From UBA2402 sp037139735 (GTDB taxonomy: Bacteria; Planctomycetota; Phycisphaerae; Phycisphaerales; UBA1924), in the NCBI GenBank assembly GCA_037139735.1, contig JBAXFU010000078.1, positions 1 through 15,744 on the forward strand: a DNA stretch of 15,744 bases. The letters run 5' to 3'. Below the pieces are notes generated by a model. The model was not told where the DNA came from. It saw nothing but the letters and a program-made list of their open reading frames with translations, and ran no database searches. Of the stretch, positions 1 through 7,722 are shown one piece after another. Position 1 is the stretch's first letter, and the number at the start of each line of letters is the position of its first letter. The translations under genes and the position numbers were made by a program.

Positions 1-114
1 CGAATGAGCGCGTGTCCACGAGTTCCCTCACCCGCGTTGCGGGTTCGGTCACTCGTGGCTACGTTCGTCGGCCCTTTGGGCCCTTGGTGCGGGTGTTCTT
101 TGGTCCCGCAGGGA
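1..114. repeat. Direct repeat, copy 1 (about 114 nt)
   Basis: This stretch recurs 252 nt downstream with only two differences: C69 becomes G321 and C90 becomes T342. Similarity breaks off after about position 114. The repeat is itself palindromic. An outer stem at 16-23/51-58 (CCACGAGT against ACTCGTGG) encloses an inner hairpin at 30-44 (ACCCGC-GTT-GCGGGT). These are followed by GGCCC-TTT-GGGCC at 70-82 and an 8-bp triloop hairpin at 100-118. The window begins inside or exactly at the start of this copy, so the true left boundary is unknown. No convincing protein is encoded on either strand. Confidence 0.9.
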
Positions 115-370
115 CCAACGAATGGAGCGGCGGGTGAAACGAACCCGCGGAGCGGGTGAGTTGAACCCGCCGTGACGCGTGACACGCGTCGCCGCCCCGT
201 GAGGGGCGGACGAGGGGCGAGGCGTGGTCGTCGGCCCCTCCGGGGCCGTGCGCGAATGAGCGCGTGTCCACGAGTTCCCTCACCCGCGTTGCGGGTTCGG
301 TCACTCGTGGCTACGTTCGTGGGCCCTTTGGGCCCTTGGTGTGGGTGTTCTTTGGTCCCGCAGGGATCGA
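30..370. repeat. Array of short hairpins with 3-nt loops
   Basis: At least seven different short inverted repeats lie in about 340 nt. They are 30-44 (ACCCGC, loop GTT; repeated at 282-296), 70-82 (GGCCC, loop TTT; repeated at 321-335), 100-118 (TTGGTCCC, loop GCA; degenerate copy at 352-370), 143-157 (ACCCGC, loop GGA), 174-190 (GACGCGT, loop GAC), 192-209 (CCGCCCC, 4-nt loop GTGA) and 232-248 (CGGCCCC, loop TCC). Stems are 5-8 bp and perfect. All loops except one are exactly three bases and differ in sequence, whereas the ACCCGC stem is used twice with different loops. I see no gene here. The density of triloop palindromes is greater than high GC alone readily explains, and I do not recognise the element. 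Confidence 0.75.
253..366. repeat. Direct repeat, copy 2 (about 114 nt)
   Basis: This is the second copy of the 114-nt unit. The outer stem (268-275/303-310) and inner hairpin (282-296) are retained exactly. The T-loop hairpin is improved by the C69-to-G321 change, becoming a perfect GGGCCC-TTT-GGGCCC at 321-335. The last hairpin (352-370) is weakened to wobble pairs. The copy ends about 24 nt beyond the stop codon of the minus-strand aminotransferase gene, so any transcript reading out of that gene would carry these hairpins. They could act in termination or RNA end protection; this is inference. Confidence 0.9.
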
Positions 371-389
371 CGATCGACCGCCGTCCGCC

Positions 390-1844
390 TCACGCCTTCG
401 ACATGCCACGCTCGATGCACGCGAAGATGCTGGGCCAGTCGGACTCCTGCATGACCGGCATCGGCGGCAACATGCGGACGTGGTACGGGCCGTGGCCGCA
501 GTAGAAGAGGATGACGCCTTCGTCGAAGCAGGCCTTGGCCGCGGCCAGGATCTTGGCCTTGTCGCCGCCGTAGGGCGTGAACCGCATCATGCCGCCCATG
601 CCCCCCACCAGATCGCCCACCGCGGGCACGGCGGGGAACCACTCGGGGTGCCTGGCGATGAGCGCCTTGGCTTGCTCGCGGAAGAGGGCGTGGTGCCTCG
701 CGAACGCGCCGGATTCGCCGTAGAAGTCGCCGTCGCGCAGCCGCTCGATGACGCGACGGCCGATGCGGAACGACGACCCCTCGCCGGTGAAGGTGCCCGA
801 GAGCAGGCCGGCCTTGGGGGCGTACTCCTCGGTGAAGGCCGTGACGCAGCCTTGCGTCATCTTGCCGACGCAGAAGACGTCGACATAGTCGCCCAGGTCG
901 AACTGCTCGTAGGCGAACATGCGGGGCAGGCGGCCGAAGGTCTGGATCTCGTCGTCCCAGATCGCGATTCGCTTCGACCGGCAGTAGTCCATCAGCGTCT
1001 TGAAGTAGTCGCGATCGCCGACGTTGAAGCCGCCCTCGCCCTGCACCAACTCGAAGATGAAGCAGGCGTGCTGGCCGGGGTAACGCGTCACGTACTGGTC
1101 GAGGTGCCAGAGGCACATGTCGATGTACCGGGTCTTGCCCATGCGTTCGGCGGCGATGGGGTCGTAGAAGGGCATGTAGTCGACGTGCGTGTTGATCGGC
1201 AGGCCTTCGCGACCGGCGTGGTTGTCCCCCACGGCGAGCATGGTGAGGCTTCGGCCCATGAAGCAGTCCTTGAAGGCCAGCACTCGCGTGCCGCCGGTCT
1301 TCTGCATGCACACCTTGAGGGCGTTCTCGTTGGCCATCGCGCCGCTGGTGGCGACGTAGCCGTGCTTGAGGCGACTGTGGCGGGCGGCTTCCTTCAGCAG
1401 CGTCTCGACGAAGGCATAGGCCTCGAAGTTGCTCGAGAGGTTGCCGTGCTTGTTGACGTCATCGAGGCCGGCCTCGAGCGAGGCGCGGGCGAGGTCGGCG
1501 TCGGAGTGGCCGAAGAAGTTGACGCCGATGCCGCAGATCATGTCCCACTTCACGCTGCCGTCGGCGAGTTCCACCAAGCCGCGGTGGCCGACGCCCGAGC
1601 CGAGGAACGGGTACAGCAAGGCGCGTCCCCGCACCGCCGCCGCGCGGGCCATGAGGGCTTCGTAGTCCTCCTTCATCCCGGGCAACGGCCCGCGCACGTC
1701 CGTCACCTTGGCCGAATGGGCCGCGATCTCCTCGACGATCGTGTCGATGGCGCGTCGCACCGTCGAGCTCGCGTGAAGCCCCGCGCCCACGGTCGTGGCG
1801 GCGGGCTGTGCGGGCGTGACGGGTGACGGCGAGAGCGTGCTCAT
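390..1844 (-). CDS. Class III PLP-dependent aminotransferase (acetylornithine/lysine-type)
   Basis: This 484-residue protein is a cytoplasmic fold-type I (class III) aminotransferase. These enzymes move an amino group, usually from the omega position of ornithine, lysine or related compounds, to a 2-oxo acid. Visible landmarks are the phosphate-binding SGAMANENALK (167-177), FELVQGEGG (264-272), WDDEIQTFGR (296-305, with the Asp that holds the PLP ring nitrogen) and the Schiff-base lysine K328 in CVGKMTQ. The usual FHGR motif reads FMGR here (195-198). I chose the ATG at 1844 because an AGGA lies at 1853-1856 and conserved sequence begins later; an in-frame ATG at 1910 would add 22 unlikely residues. 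It is the last gene of a four-gene minus-strand run, 75 nt after the M20 peptidase gene. The substrate is not determined: lysine, acetylornithine, succinylornithine or diaminobutyrate are all possible. Confidence 0.88.
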   Translation of the reverse strand: MSTLSPSPVTPAQPAATTVGAGLHASSTVRRAIDTIVEEIAAHSAKVTDVRGPLPGMKEDYEALMARAAAVRGRALLYPFLGSGVGHRGLVELADGSVKWDMICGIGVNFFGHSDADLARASLEAGLDDVNKHGNLSSNFEAYAFVETLLKEAARHSRLKHGYVATSGAMANENALKVCMQKTGGTRVLAFKDCFMGRSLTMLAVGDNHAGREGLPINTHVDYMPFYDPIAAERMGKTRYIDMCLWHLDQYVTRYPGQHACFIFELVQGEGGFNVGDRDYFKTLMDYCRSKRIAIWDDEIQTFGRLPRMFAYEQFDLGDYVDVFCVGKMTQGCVTAFTEEYAPKAGLLSGTFTGEGSSFRIGRRVIERLRDGDFYGESGAFARHHALFREQAKALIARHPEWFPAVPAVGDLVGGMGGMMRFTPYGGDKAKILAAAKACFDEGVILFYCGHGPYHVRMLPPMPVMQESDWPSIFACIERGMSKA

Positions 1845-1919
1845 GGACGCGTTCCTGCAACGGAAGGATCGGGGCCGCCCCGCCATACGCGGCAAGGCGG
1901 TGTCCCGCATGGCGCAACA

Positions 1920-3134
1920 TTATGCAAGGGCCACGCCGCCGCGACCCAACCGGGCCATCAGCACGGCCACCAGTTGCGCCCGCTCCACCAGGCTCGCCGC
2001 CTCCACCCACTCGCTCGTGGTGTGCAGGCCGCCGCCTCGGACGCCCAAGGTGTCGATGGTCGGCAATCCCGCGGCTTGCAGGTTGTTCCCGTCGCAGACG
2101 CCGCCGGTGGCGCCGAAGGGGAGCGACTGCCCCAGCGACGCCGCCGCCTCGCGGGCGGCGAGGGCAAGCCGCTCGGTGGCGGGCGTCAAGGGCTTGGCGG
2201 GCCGGTTGAAGCAGCGACGGACGGCCACGCGCGGCATGGCGGAGGGGTCGGTGGCCAAGGCGTCGAGTCGCGAGGCGATTTCCGCCGCCGCGTGGTTGTC
2301 AACGACGCGGAAGTTCCCCCATGCGGCGGCGTGATCGGGCACGATATTGGTCGCCTGCCCGCCCTGCAACGGCCCCACGCTGGCGATCAGGCCCCGGGCG
2401 GGATCCGACCACGCCCCCACGGCCACCAGCGTCTTGGCGATCGCCGTGACGGCCGATACGCACGAGGCGAAGTCGCGGCCGACGTGGCCGGCCTTGCCGA
2501 AGGTCTCGATCATGAACTGCCCGCTGCCGGGGCGGGAGATGGCCAGGCCCCCGTCGGCCATGGCGGGCTCGAAGACGAGTCCGGCAAGGTGGCCGCGGGC
2601 GGCCTCGCGGGCCAGCGTGGCGGCGGAGTGGAAGGAGCCGGTCTCTTCATCGCTGTTGAGGAGGAAGGTCCAGGAGAGGCGGATGCCGCAGTGTTCGAGG
2701 GCCTCGAGCGCGTGCAGGGCGACGACGAGGCCGCCCTTCATGTCGACGCAGCCGGGGCCGGTGATGGTGCGGCCGTCAGGGCTGACGGCAAGGGCGCGGA
2801 ACGGGGAGTCGGCCCGGTGGACGGTGTCGAGATGTCCGCCCAGGAGCAGCGACGGTCCTGCGAGCACGCGGCGGGCCACGAGGGTCGGCGGGACCGGGCC
2901 CGGAGCGGCCTCGCCGGCCGTCCAAGGTTCACGTGGTTCGCCGGGCACGAGTTCGCACGTGGCGCCGAGGCGTTCGAGCCGCTCGCGGAACCAGCGGCGC
3001 AGGTCATCGAGTCCGGAGCCCGAGCCGGGGCCGGTGGGCGTGTCCACGGCGTGGCGAAGATCGTCGAGCATGGCCCCGTGACGCGAGGCGATGAACTCGC
3101 GGAGGCGTCCCTCGGTGGCGTCGGTGGCCGTCAT
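1920..3134 (-). CDS. M20-family metallopeptidase (carboxypeptidase G2/ArgE-like)
   Basis: This 404-residue protein is a dinuclear zinc hydrolase of the M20 family, which removes acyl groups or C-terminal residues from amino-acid conjugates (acetylornithine deacetylase, succinyl-diaminopimelate desuccinylase, glutamate carboxypeptidase). Numbered from the ATG at 3134, the metal ligands and catalytic residues are visible: H101 and D103 in GGHLDTV, bridging D131 in CVDMKGG, general base E163 and ligand E164 in SDEETGS, E189 in FEPA, H217 in the dimerisation domain, and H371 in GLHTTSEW. FEP after the DEE motif fits the glutamate-carboxypeptidase branch better than ArgE proper. No signal peptide is seen. 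A TTG two codons upstream (3140) is an alternative start; neither has a clear ribosome-binding site. It lies 32 nt after the permease gene and 75 nt before the aminotransferase gene. With that enzyme it could release and then transaminate an acylated diamino acid; this is inference. Confidence 0.88.
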   Translation of the reverse strand: MTATDATEGRLREFIASRHGAMLDDLRHAVDTPTGPGSGSGLDDLRRWFRERLERLGATCELVPGEPREPWTAGEAAPGPVPPTLVARRVLAGPSLLLGGHLDTVHRADSPFRALAVSPDGRTITGPGCVDMKGGLVVALHALEALEHCGIRLSWTFLLNSDEETGSFHSAATLAREAARGHLAGLVFEPAMADGGLAISRPGSGQFMIETFGKAGHVGRDFASCVSAVTAIAKTLVAVGAWSDPARGLIASVGPLQGGQATNIVPDHAAAWGNFRVVDNHAAAEIASRLDALATDPSAMPRVAVRRCFNRPAKPLTPATERLALAAREAAASLGQSLPFGATGGVCDGNNLQAAGLPTIDTLGVRGGGLHTTSEWVEAASLVERAQLVAVLMARLGRGGVALA

Positions 3135-3166
3135 GGGCAACAGCGTAGGGGCGGCGAGCGAATCGC

Positions 3167-6100
3167 TCAGGCGTGGGCGTCATCGTGGTGCGGCACGGCC
3201 TTGTGGGTGGCGGCCACGAGCATGTAGATGGAGGGAACCACCAGCAGGGTGAAGAGGGTGCTGATGGACATGCCGGTGACGAGCACGATGCCGATGCTGT
3301 TGCGGGCCTGCGCCCCGGCGCCGGTGACGAGCACGAGCGGGAAGTGGCCGAAGACGGTGGCCGCGCTGGTCATCAGGATGGGCCTGAGGCGGGTGAGGGA
3401 GGCCTCGCGAACGGCCTCGAGCTTGGAGCGGCCCTGTTCCTGCAGGTGGTTGGCGAACTCCACGATGAGGATGCCGTTCTTGGCGACCAGTCCGACGAGG
3501 GTGATGAGGCCGACCTGCGAGTAGATGTTGATGGTGGTCCAGCCCAGGAAGGTGAAGACGAGCGCGCCCGAGATGGCGAGGGGCACGCTGCCGAGCAGGA
3601 CGATGAGCGGGTCGCGGAAGCTGCCGAACTGGGCGGCGAGCACGAGGTAGATGAGGCCGATGGCAAAGCCGAGCGTGACGGCGAGCGAGGACCCCTCGGT
3701 GCGGAGTTGGCGGCTCTCGCCGGCGTAATCAAGGGCGTAGCCGGGCGGGAGGATGTCCTTGGCGGCGGTCTCCAGCGTGCGAAGCCCCTCTTCCTTGGTC
3801 ACGCCGGGCATGACGCCGCCGTAGACCTTGACGCTGTTGCGCTGCTGGAAGCGATTGAGCGAGCGAGGCGCGGTCTCCATCTGGATCGTGACGAAGCTCG
3901 AGACGGAGACAAGCCCGCCGTCGCGCGTCTGCACCTTGAGGTTGAGGAGCGTGTCGGGGGTGAGGCGGCTGACATCGCCGACCTGCGGGATGACCTTGTA
4001 GCTGCGGCCCTCGAGGTTGAAGCGATTGACGTAGCCGCCGGCGAGCATGACGCCGAGTTCGCGTCCGACGGAGGCGAGATCGAGGCCCAGATCGGCGATC
4101 TTCTCCTTGTCGATGACGAGGCGTGCCTGGGGGAGATCGATCTTGAGATCGGTGTCGGCGTAGAGGAACTTGCCGCTGGCGAAGGCCGCGCCGACGAGCC
4201 GCCCGGCGATGCCGGCCATTTCGGATTCGTCGCCGCTGCCGGAGATGACGAGCTCGACGTCGAACTGGCCCGCGCCGGGGAGGGCGGGCGGGAGGACGGG
4301 AAAGGCCTGCAAGCCCGGGATCTGCGAGATCGCGCCGTAGGCGACGGGGAGGAGCTCGCTCATCGAGCGGTCGCGTGACTTCCAATCGACCGCCTGCATG
4401 CCGCCAAAGCCGCTGTTGGTCTGGAGCACCTGCCAGACGAAGCGGGTCTCGGGGAACTGCTTCATGATCTTCGAGAGGTCGGCGGCGGCGTGCTTGGTGT
4501 AGTCGAGCGTGGCATCGGGCGGGGCGGAGAGGACGAAGAAGAGCCCGCCCTCGTCCTCGGTGGGCGCGAGTTCCTTGGAGGACATCATGTAGAGGGGCGC
4601 GGCGGCGGCGGTGATGAGCACGGCGGCGAGCGCGAAGACCCAGCGAAGATCGAGGGTCCAGTCGAGCATGCGACCATAGAGGCGACGAACGGCGTCGAAC
4701 CGATGGTTGACGAACCTGGTGAGCCACCCTTCGTGTCCGGAGGCGGCGACGAGGCGTGCGCTCATGACCGGCGAGAGGGTCAGGGCGACGATGCCGGAGA
4801 CGACGACGGCCGCGGCGAGCGTGAAGGCGAACTCGCGGAAGAGCACGCCGGTGAGTCCGCCCTGGAAGCCGATGGGCGCGTAGACGGCGGCGAGCGTGAT
4901 GGTCATGGAGACCACGGGCGCGAAGAGTTCGCGGGCCGCCATGAGGGCGGCCTTGACCTTGGGCTGCCCTTCGCGGATGTGCCGCTCGACGTTCTCGACC
5001 ATCACGATGGCGTCGTCGACGACGAGGCCCACGGCGAGCACGATGGCGAGGATGGTGAGCAGGTTGAGCGAGAAGCCCATGAGCAGCATGAAGACGGCCG
5101 CGCCCACGAGCGAGACGGGCATGGCCACCAGGGGCACGAGCACGGAGCGGATGGAGCCCATGAAGAGGAAGACGACCAGACCGACGATCGCGATGGTCTC
5201 GCCGAGCGTCTTGGTGATCTCCTTGAGGGCGTTGTCCATGTAGTACGTGCCGTCGTAGGCCAGCTGCATGGAGACGCCGGCGGGCAGGGCGGGACGCAGA
5301 CGCTCCATGCGGTCTCGGAGCCGAGCGGCGACCTCGAGCTCGTTGGCCCTGGGGAGCGGCCAGACCGAGAGGTAGATGGCGGGCTTGCCGTCGAGCCCGG
5401 CCTCGCCGGTGGGCTCCTCGCTGCCGAGTTCGACGCGGGCGATGTCCTTGAGCCGCACGATGGTGCCTTCGACCTCGCGGACGATGAGCTGCTCGAACTC
5501 GGGCACGGAGCGAAGGTCGGTGTTGGCGAGCAGGTCGACCTGCACCGCCTCGCCCTTGGTGCGACCCACGGCGGAGAGGAAGTTGTTGCGACGAAGGGCC
5601 GCGTCGACCTGCTCGCTGGTGACGTTGAGGGCGTTCATGCGGGCCGGATCGAGCCAGAGCCGCATGGCGAGGTTGCGGGGGCCTTCGATGCCCACTCGCT
5701 GCACGCCCTCGATGACGCCCAGTTCGGGCTGCACCTCGCGGGCGAGGTAGTCTGTCAACTGCGTGAGGTTCATCACCTCGCTGGTGAAGGAGAGGTAGAA
5801 CGTCGCGAAGGGTCGATCGGCCCGCTGGATCTCGATGACGGGCGATTCGGCCTCGGGCGGGAGTTCGCTGCGCACCTGGTTGAGGCGGGCGCTGATCTCG
5901 GCGAGGGCGTCGTTGCTGTCGTGGTTGAGCCGCAGGCGGACGGTGATCCGCGAGAAGGAGGCGGTGCTGGTGCTCTCGATGTAGTCGATGCCGTCGATGG
6001 CGGAGACGGCCTGCTCGATCTTGGTGGTGATGAAGCCGCGGATGGTCTCCGCGCTGGCGCCGATGTACGCCGTCGAGATGACGATGGAACTCGACTCGAT

Positions 6101-6220
6101 GCGCGGGTACTGGCGGATGGGCAGGCCGCCCAGCGCCCGCCAGCCCACGGCGAGGATGATGAGGTTGACCACCACCGCGAGGACGGGGCGGCGGATGAAG
6201 ATGTCGGTGAAGGTCTTCAT
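3167..6220 (-). CDS. RND multidrug-efflux-type permease (AcrB/HAE1 family)
   Basis: This full-length, 1017-residue inner-membrane permease is the proton-driven part of a tripartite efflux pump. It has the family layout of twelve helices with two large periplasmic loops, after TM1 (about 30-335) and after TM7 (about 550-840). The proton-relay residues are present: D402 and D403 in TM4 (GLVVDDAIVMVEN, equivalent to AcrB D407/D408), K914 in LVGLVAKNGILIVEF (AcrB K940), and the arginine-containing RLRPILMTS at 944-952. The N-terminal FIRRPVLAVVV is typical. The start is ATG 6220, 28 nt after the membrane-fusion gene; I see no strong Shine-Dalgarno there, so translational coupling is plausible. 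The C-terminus ends in a short His/Asp-rich tail. The substrate cannot be told from sequence. No outer-membrane channel gene accompanies it, so a TolC-like partner must come from elsewhere in the genome. Confidence 0.95.
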   Translation of the reverse strand: MKTFTDIFIRRPVLAVVVNLIILAVGWRALGGLPIRQYPRIESSSIVISTAYIGASAETIRGFITTKIEQAVSAIDGIDYIESTSTASFSRITVRLRLNHDSNDALAEISARLNQVRSELPPEAESPVIEIQRADRPFATFYLSFTSEVMNLTQLTDYLAREVQPELGVIEGVQRVGIEGPRNLAMRLWLDPARMNALNVTSEQVDAALRRNNFLSAVGRTKGEAVQVDLLANTDLRSVPEFEQLIVREVEGTIVRLKDIARVELGSEEPTGEAGLDGKPAIYLSVWPLPRANELEVAARLRDRMERLRPALPAGVSMQLAYDGTYYMDNALKEITKTLGETIAIVGLVVFLFMGSIRSVLVPLVAMPVSLVGAAVFMLLMGFSLNLLTILAIVLAVGLVVDDAIVMVENVERHIREGQPKVKAALMAARELFAPVVSMTITLAAVYAPIGFQGGLTGVLFREFAFTLAAAVVVSGIVALTLSPVMSARLVAASGHEGWLTRFVNHRFDAVRRLYGRMLDWTLDLRWVFALAAVLITAAAAPLYMMSSKELAPTEDEGGLFFVLSAPPDATLDYTKHAAADLSKIMKQFPETRFVWQVLQTNSGFGGMQAVDWKSRDRSMSELLPVAYGAISQIPGLQAFPVLPPALPGAGQFDVELVISGSGDESEMAGIAGRLVGAAFASGKFLYADTDLKIDLPQARLVIDKEKIADLGLDLASVGRELGVMLAGGYVNRFNLEGRSYKVIPQVGDVSRLTPDTLLNLKVQTRDGGLVSVSSFVTIQMETAPRSLNRFQQRNSVKVYGGVMPGVTKEEGLRTLETAAKDILPPGYALDYAGESRQLRTEGSSLAVTLGFAIGLIYLVLAAQFGSFRDPLIVLLGSVPLAISGALVFTFLGWTTINIYSQVGLITLVGLVAKNGILIVEFANHLQEQGRSKLEAVREASLTRLRPILMTSAATVFGHFPLVLVTGAGAQARNSIGIVLVTGMSISTLFTLLVVPSIYMLVAATHKAVPHHDDAHA

Positions 6221-6248
6221 GGGGAGTGCGGCGTGCGTGAACGGCGAA

Positions 6249-7490
6249 TCACCGGGGCCCGGCGGACGATCCGGTCTCCTTCACGGGAGTCGCGACCAGT
6301 CCGCCGTCGCGGAGCTTGAATGAACCCGACGTGGCGACGCGATCTCCCGCCGCGAGCCCCTTCTCCACGATCACGTCGCCGCCGACGCCCGCGCCCAGCG
6401 TCACGAACCGCTGTCGCACGCGGAACATCCCGGGTTGCTCCGCCGGTTCGGCCACGAAGACGTGATCGCCGTAGCTGGAGCGTCGCACCGCCACCGCCGG
6501 CACGAGCAGACGTTCGCTCGGCTCGCCCAGCGGCACCTCGACATCGACGAAGGTGCCGGGTCGCAGTCGCTCGCCGGGATTGGGCACCACCGATCTCACC
6601 CGAACGTTGCGGGTCGCGCGATCGACCGAGGCGTCGACGGCCTGCACCCGCAGCGGCACGACTCCGTCGCCCAGCGTCGCCGACATCGCCGGGAAGACCA
6701 TGCCCGGCTTGACTCTCCATGCCTGATCCTGCGGAATCGCGAAGTCGAGGTACGCCGTGTCGGCGATGCCCTGAAGGTCCGCGATTCGGGTGTTCTCGCC
6801 CAGATACTGCCCCGGATGCACGGAGCGGATGCCCACGCGGGCCTTGAAGGGGGCCTTGATCGTCTTCTTCGCCAGCAGCACGCCCAGTTGCCGCACCTTG
6901 GCCGCGGCCTGCTCCGACGCGGCCTTGGCTCGTTCCACGCCGGAAGTCGCCTGCGCCAGGAGGGCCTGTGCCTTCTCGAGATCGGCCTGCGCGCGATCGA
7001 GCGTCGTCTCGGCGGCCGCCTTGGACTCGACCGCCTGGCGGGTGCGGCGAAGGTCGCTGGCCGCCAGCGTCGCCGCGGCCTGCGCGCTGCGAACCTGCGC
7101 TTCGGCCACCTGCACATCCGCCTCGGCGACGCGCTGGGTGGCCCTCGCCGCGGCGAGATCGGCCTGCTCGGTCGCGTCATCGAGTTCCAGCAGCACCTGC
7201 CCGGCCTCGACCACCTGCCCGGAGTCGAAGGCGACCGAGCGAACCACGCCGCCCACCTCGTTGCTCACCGCGATCGACTCGAGCGCGAAGACCGATCCGA
7301 CCAGCCGCACCGTGGGCGTCCACGGCTTGGCGACGACCTGCAGCAACTCGACGGCGGCAGCGGGTTCGGGCGGCGGAGGCGCGGAAGCCGCCGCCTTGAT
7401 GCGGCCCTGCTTCCACAGGGCCAAGCCGCCTCCCACCAGCAGCAGCGAGCCCAGGATGCACGCCGCGCCCAGGATCCTTCCGAACTTCAT
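6249..7490 (-). CDS. Periplasmic membrane-fusion protein (RND adaptor, AcrA/MexH-like)
   Basis: This 413-residue adaptor links the RND permease to an outer-membrane channel. An uncleaved N-terminal anchor spans about residues 5-26, followed by a Pro/Ala linker. The two halves of the biotinyl-lipoyl domain are visible: VSNEVGGVVRSVAFDSGQ at about 75-92, and TIKAPFKARVGIRSVHPGQ at about 210-228. They flank a long Ala/Glu/Arg-rich helical hairpin (106-205) that would contact the channel. The beta-barrel region (about 245-325, including LRPGTFVDVEVPLGE) and a membrane-proximal domain follow. C11 is not in a good lipobox and precedes the hydrophobic stretch, so I do not call a lipoprotein. The gene is first in the run and has a near-consensus promoter about 105 nt upstream. 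Pairing with the RND gene 28 nt downstream makes the role secure in type but not in substrate. Confidence 0.93.
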   Translation of the reverse strand: MKFGRILGAACILGSLLLVGGGLALWKQGRIKAAASAPPPPEPAAAVELLQVVAKPWTPTVRLVGSVFALESIAVSNEVGGVVRSVAFDSGQVVEAGQVLLELDDATEQADLAAARATQRVAEADVQVAEAQVRSAQAAATLAASDLRRTRQAVESKAAAETTLDRAQADLEKAQALLAQATSGVERAKAASEQAAAKVRQLGVLLAKKTIKAPFKARVGIRSVHPGQYLGENTRIADLQGIADTAYLDFAIPQDQAWRVKPGMVFPAMSATLGDGVVPLRVQAVDASVDRATRNVRVRSVVPNPGERLRPGTFVDVEVPLGEPSERLLVPAVAVRRSSYGDHVFVAEPAEQPGMFRVRQRFVTLGAGVGGDVIVEKGLAAGDRVATSGSFKLRDGGLVATPVKETGSSAGPR

Positions 7491-7515
7491 CGACTACGGC
7501 TCACTTTCTGCGGCA

Positions 7516-7541
7516 CGGGCCGCGGCGACCGTCGCGGCCCG
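7516..7541 (-). promoter_or_regulatory. Leader hairpin in the 5'-UTR of the efflux operon
   Basis: A 9-bp GC-only inverted repeat (7516-7524 against 7533-7541, CGGGCCGCG/CGCGGCCCG, 8-nt centre) sits between the predicted promoter and the ATG at 7490, ending about 25 nt before the start codon. It could slow or attenuate expression or protect the mRNA 5' end. There is no U-run, so it is not a standard intrinsic terminator. Function is not demonstrated. Confidence 0.4.
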
Positions 7542-7594
7542 GAAGCGACCGACGACCCGCCGCGACGAACACGCAAGGCGCCGCGGCGATTCGG

Positions 7595-7623
7595 AGGATA
7601 CCGACCGCATGGTAGGGTGTCAA
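7595..7623 (-). promoter_or_regulatory. Sigma-70-type promoter of the efflux/aminotransferase operon
   Basis: On the minus strand, TTGACA (7618-7623) is separated by exactly 17 nt from TATCCT (7595-7600). Both spacing and hexamers are near the bacterial consensus in an otherwise GC-rich region. Transcription would start near 7588, giving a leader of about 98 nt before the membrane-fusion gene. No regulator gene is adjacent and I see no clear operator over the hexamers. Confidence 0.65.
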
Positions 7624-7668
7624 CGTGCGGCCTCGATGCCGCCTTCGCAGGGCACGCGGGAATGAAAA

Positions 7669-7696
7669 CACCCCGTTCTCGGATGAGAACGGGGTG
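7669..7696 (-). terminator. Intrinsic terminator of the PEP-CTERM-like gene
   Basis: A perfect 12-bp stem (7669-7680 against 7685-7696, CACCCCGTTCTC and its complement) with a 4-nt loop is followed on the minus strand by TTTT. It begins 26 nt after the stop codon of the secreted-protein gene. It should separate that gene from the efflux operon promoter, which lies only about 45 nt further on. Confidence 0.85.
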
Positions 7697-7722
7697 CGGG
7701 ATGCTGCAGGATGGAGAGACGA

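Noticed and set aside
1..370. A CRISPR array
   Set aside because: There are only two long units with a 138-nt gap, no regular short repeats with unique spacers, and no cas genes in the window.
264..1826. A 520-codon plus-strand open frame across the aminotransferase gene
   Set aside because: It lies antisense to a clearly conserved aminotransferase, has a repetitive Ala/Val/Glu/His-rich composition typical of GC-rich antisense frames, and contains no recognisable motif.
4490..6319. A 609-codon plus-strand open frame antisense to the RND permease
   Set aside because: Its Glu/Asp/Gly/His-rich composition is the mirror of hydrophobic RND codons on the other strand. The permease on the minus strand has every family motif.
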